14,186 nt of DNA from an uncultured bacterium (GTDB taxonomy: Bacteria; Bacillota; Clostridia; Lachnospirales; Lachnospiraceae). The stretch lies in NCBI GenBank assembly GCA_937893485.1, contig CALBJL010000120.1, forward strand, positions 1-14,186. The letters are read 5' to 3'. Positions 14,050 through 14,186 of this stretch are shown here, in pieces. The position numbers and the translations under genes were made by a program. Numbering within the stretch: position 1 is the first letter of the stretch; each line of letters starts with the position of its first letter. The notes beneath the pieces were generated by a model that had not been told where the DNA came from, made no database searches, and saw nothing but the letters and a program-made list of their open reading frames with translations.

Positions 14050-14186
14050 GGTGAATTGAGCATGCAAGCACTATCAACTGAGATTCAGAAGTAGCAGCGC
14101 GAGCAAAGGTGTGTCTGATTTTGCTGCCTTTGCACGATGGAGATGAGACTCGTAACTCGTGGAAGCCTTTGCTGAACACGAGTTAG
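14047..14186. other. Right-edge region without a gene; short inverted repeats
   Basis: I see no gene here. TAACTCGTG (14153-14161) and CACGAGTTA (14177-14185) are perfect inverted repeats with a 15-nt loop. GCAAAGG (14103-14109) can pair with either of two CCTTTGC copies (14127-14133, 14166-14172). This may be the edge of a larger repeat unit that includes the neighbouring RNA-like element, or the end of an upstream feature cut by the window. Confidence 0.35.

Noticed and set aside
1..14186. CRISPR arrays, tRNA or rRNA genes, insertion sequences with transposase
   Set aside because: No regularly spaced repeats, no tRNA- or rRNA-like sequence and no transposase gene were seen on either strand.

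Overview
The window looks like a chromosomal segment from a Gram-positive gut-type Clostridia, most likely a member of the Lachnospiraceae. This is inferred from strong AGGAGG-type ribosome binding sites, sigma-A-like promoters, the protein family mix (PocR-type sensor, EAL protein, CsoR/CopA, LarB/LarC, short Pta) and moderate GC content. The species cannot be read from the sequence alone.

Layout. The left edge (1-187) holds part of a structured RNA-like element. It is followed by an amidohydrolase on the + strand (188-988) and a perfect 15-bp bidirectional terminator (997-1033). Everything else is on the - strand. Read in the direction of transcription from the right edge there are four blocks: (1) csoR, copA (fused to a CopZ domain), larB and larC, a tightly packed metal operon with copper sensing and export followed by two nickel-pincer-cofactor genes; (2) a PocR-domain kinase-like sensor and an EAL/degenerate-GGDEF protein, with their own extended -10 promoter; (3) a secreted beta-lactamase-fold serine hydrolase and a trigger-factor-like lipoprotein, with a good sigma-A promoter; (4) pta, phosphate acetyltransferase, with its own promoter and no ackA in view.

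Most notable points. (a) A conserved sequence of about 50 nt occurs twice, at 61-110 (+) and 13919-13967 (-). In each copy it lies about 60-80 nt upstream of a gene in the sense direction. The differences between the copies keep a hairpin paired through G-U wobbles that work on only one strand. This suggests a structured RNA, perhaps a leader element, of a class I cannot name. The csoR copy is enclosed by a perfect 14-bp inverted repeat. (b) copA ends in a disordered linker and a second metal-binding domain. An in-frame AAGGAG and ATG sit exactly where a 69-residue free CopZ would begin, so one gene may make both the pump and its chaperone. (c) The PocR kinase-like protein has Leu where the phosphoacceptor His should be, but keeps its ATP-binding boxes. 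It is paired with an EAL protein whose catalytic residues are all present. (d) LarC carries an insertion of about 60 residues with 25 histidines. (e) A palindromic TACC-N4-GGTA site next to csoR is a candidate autoregulatory operator.
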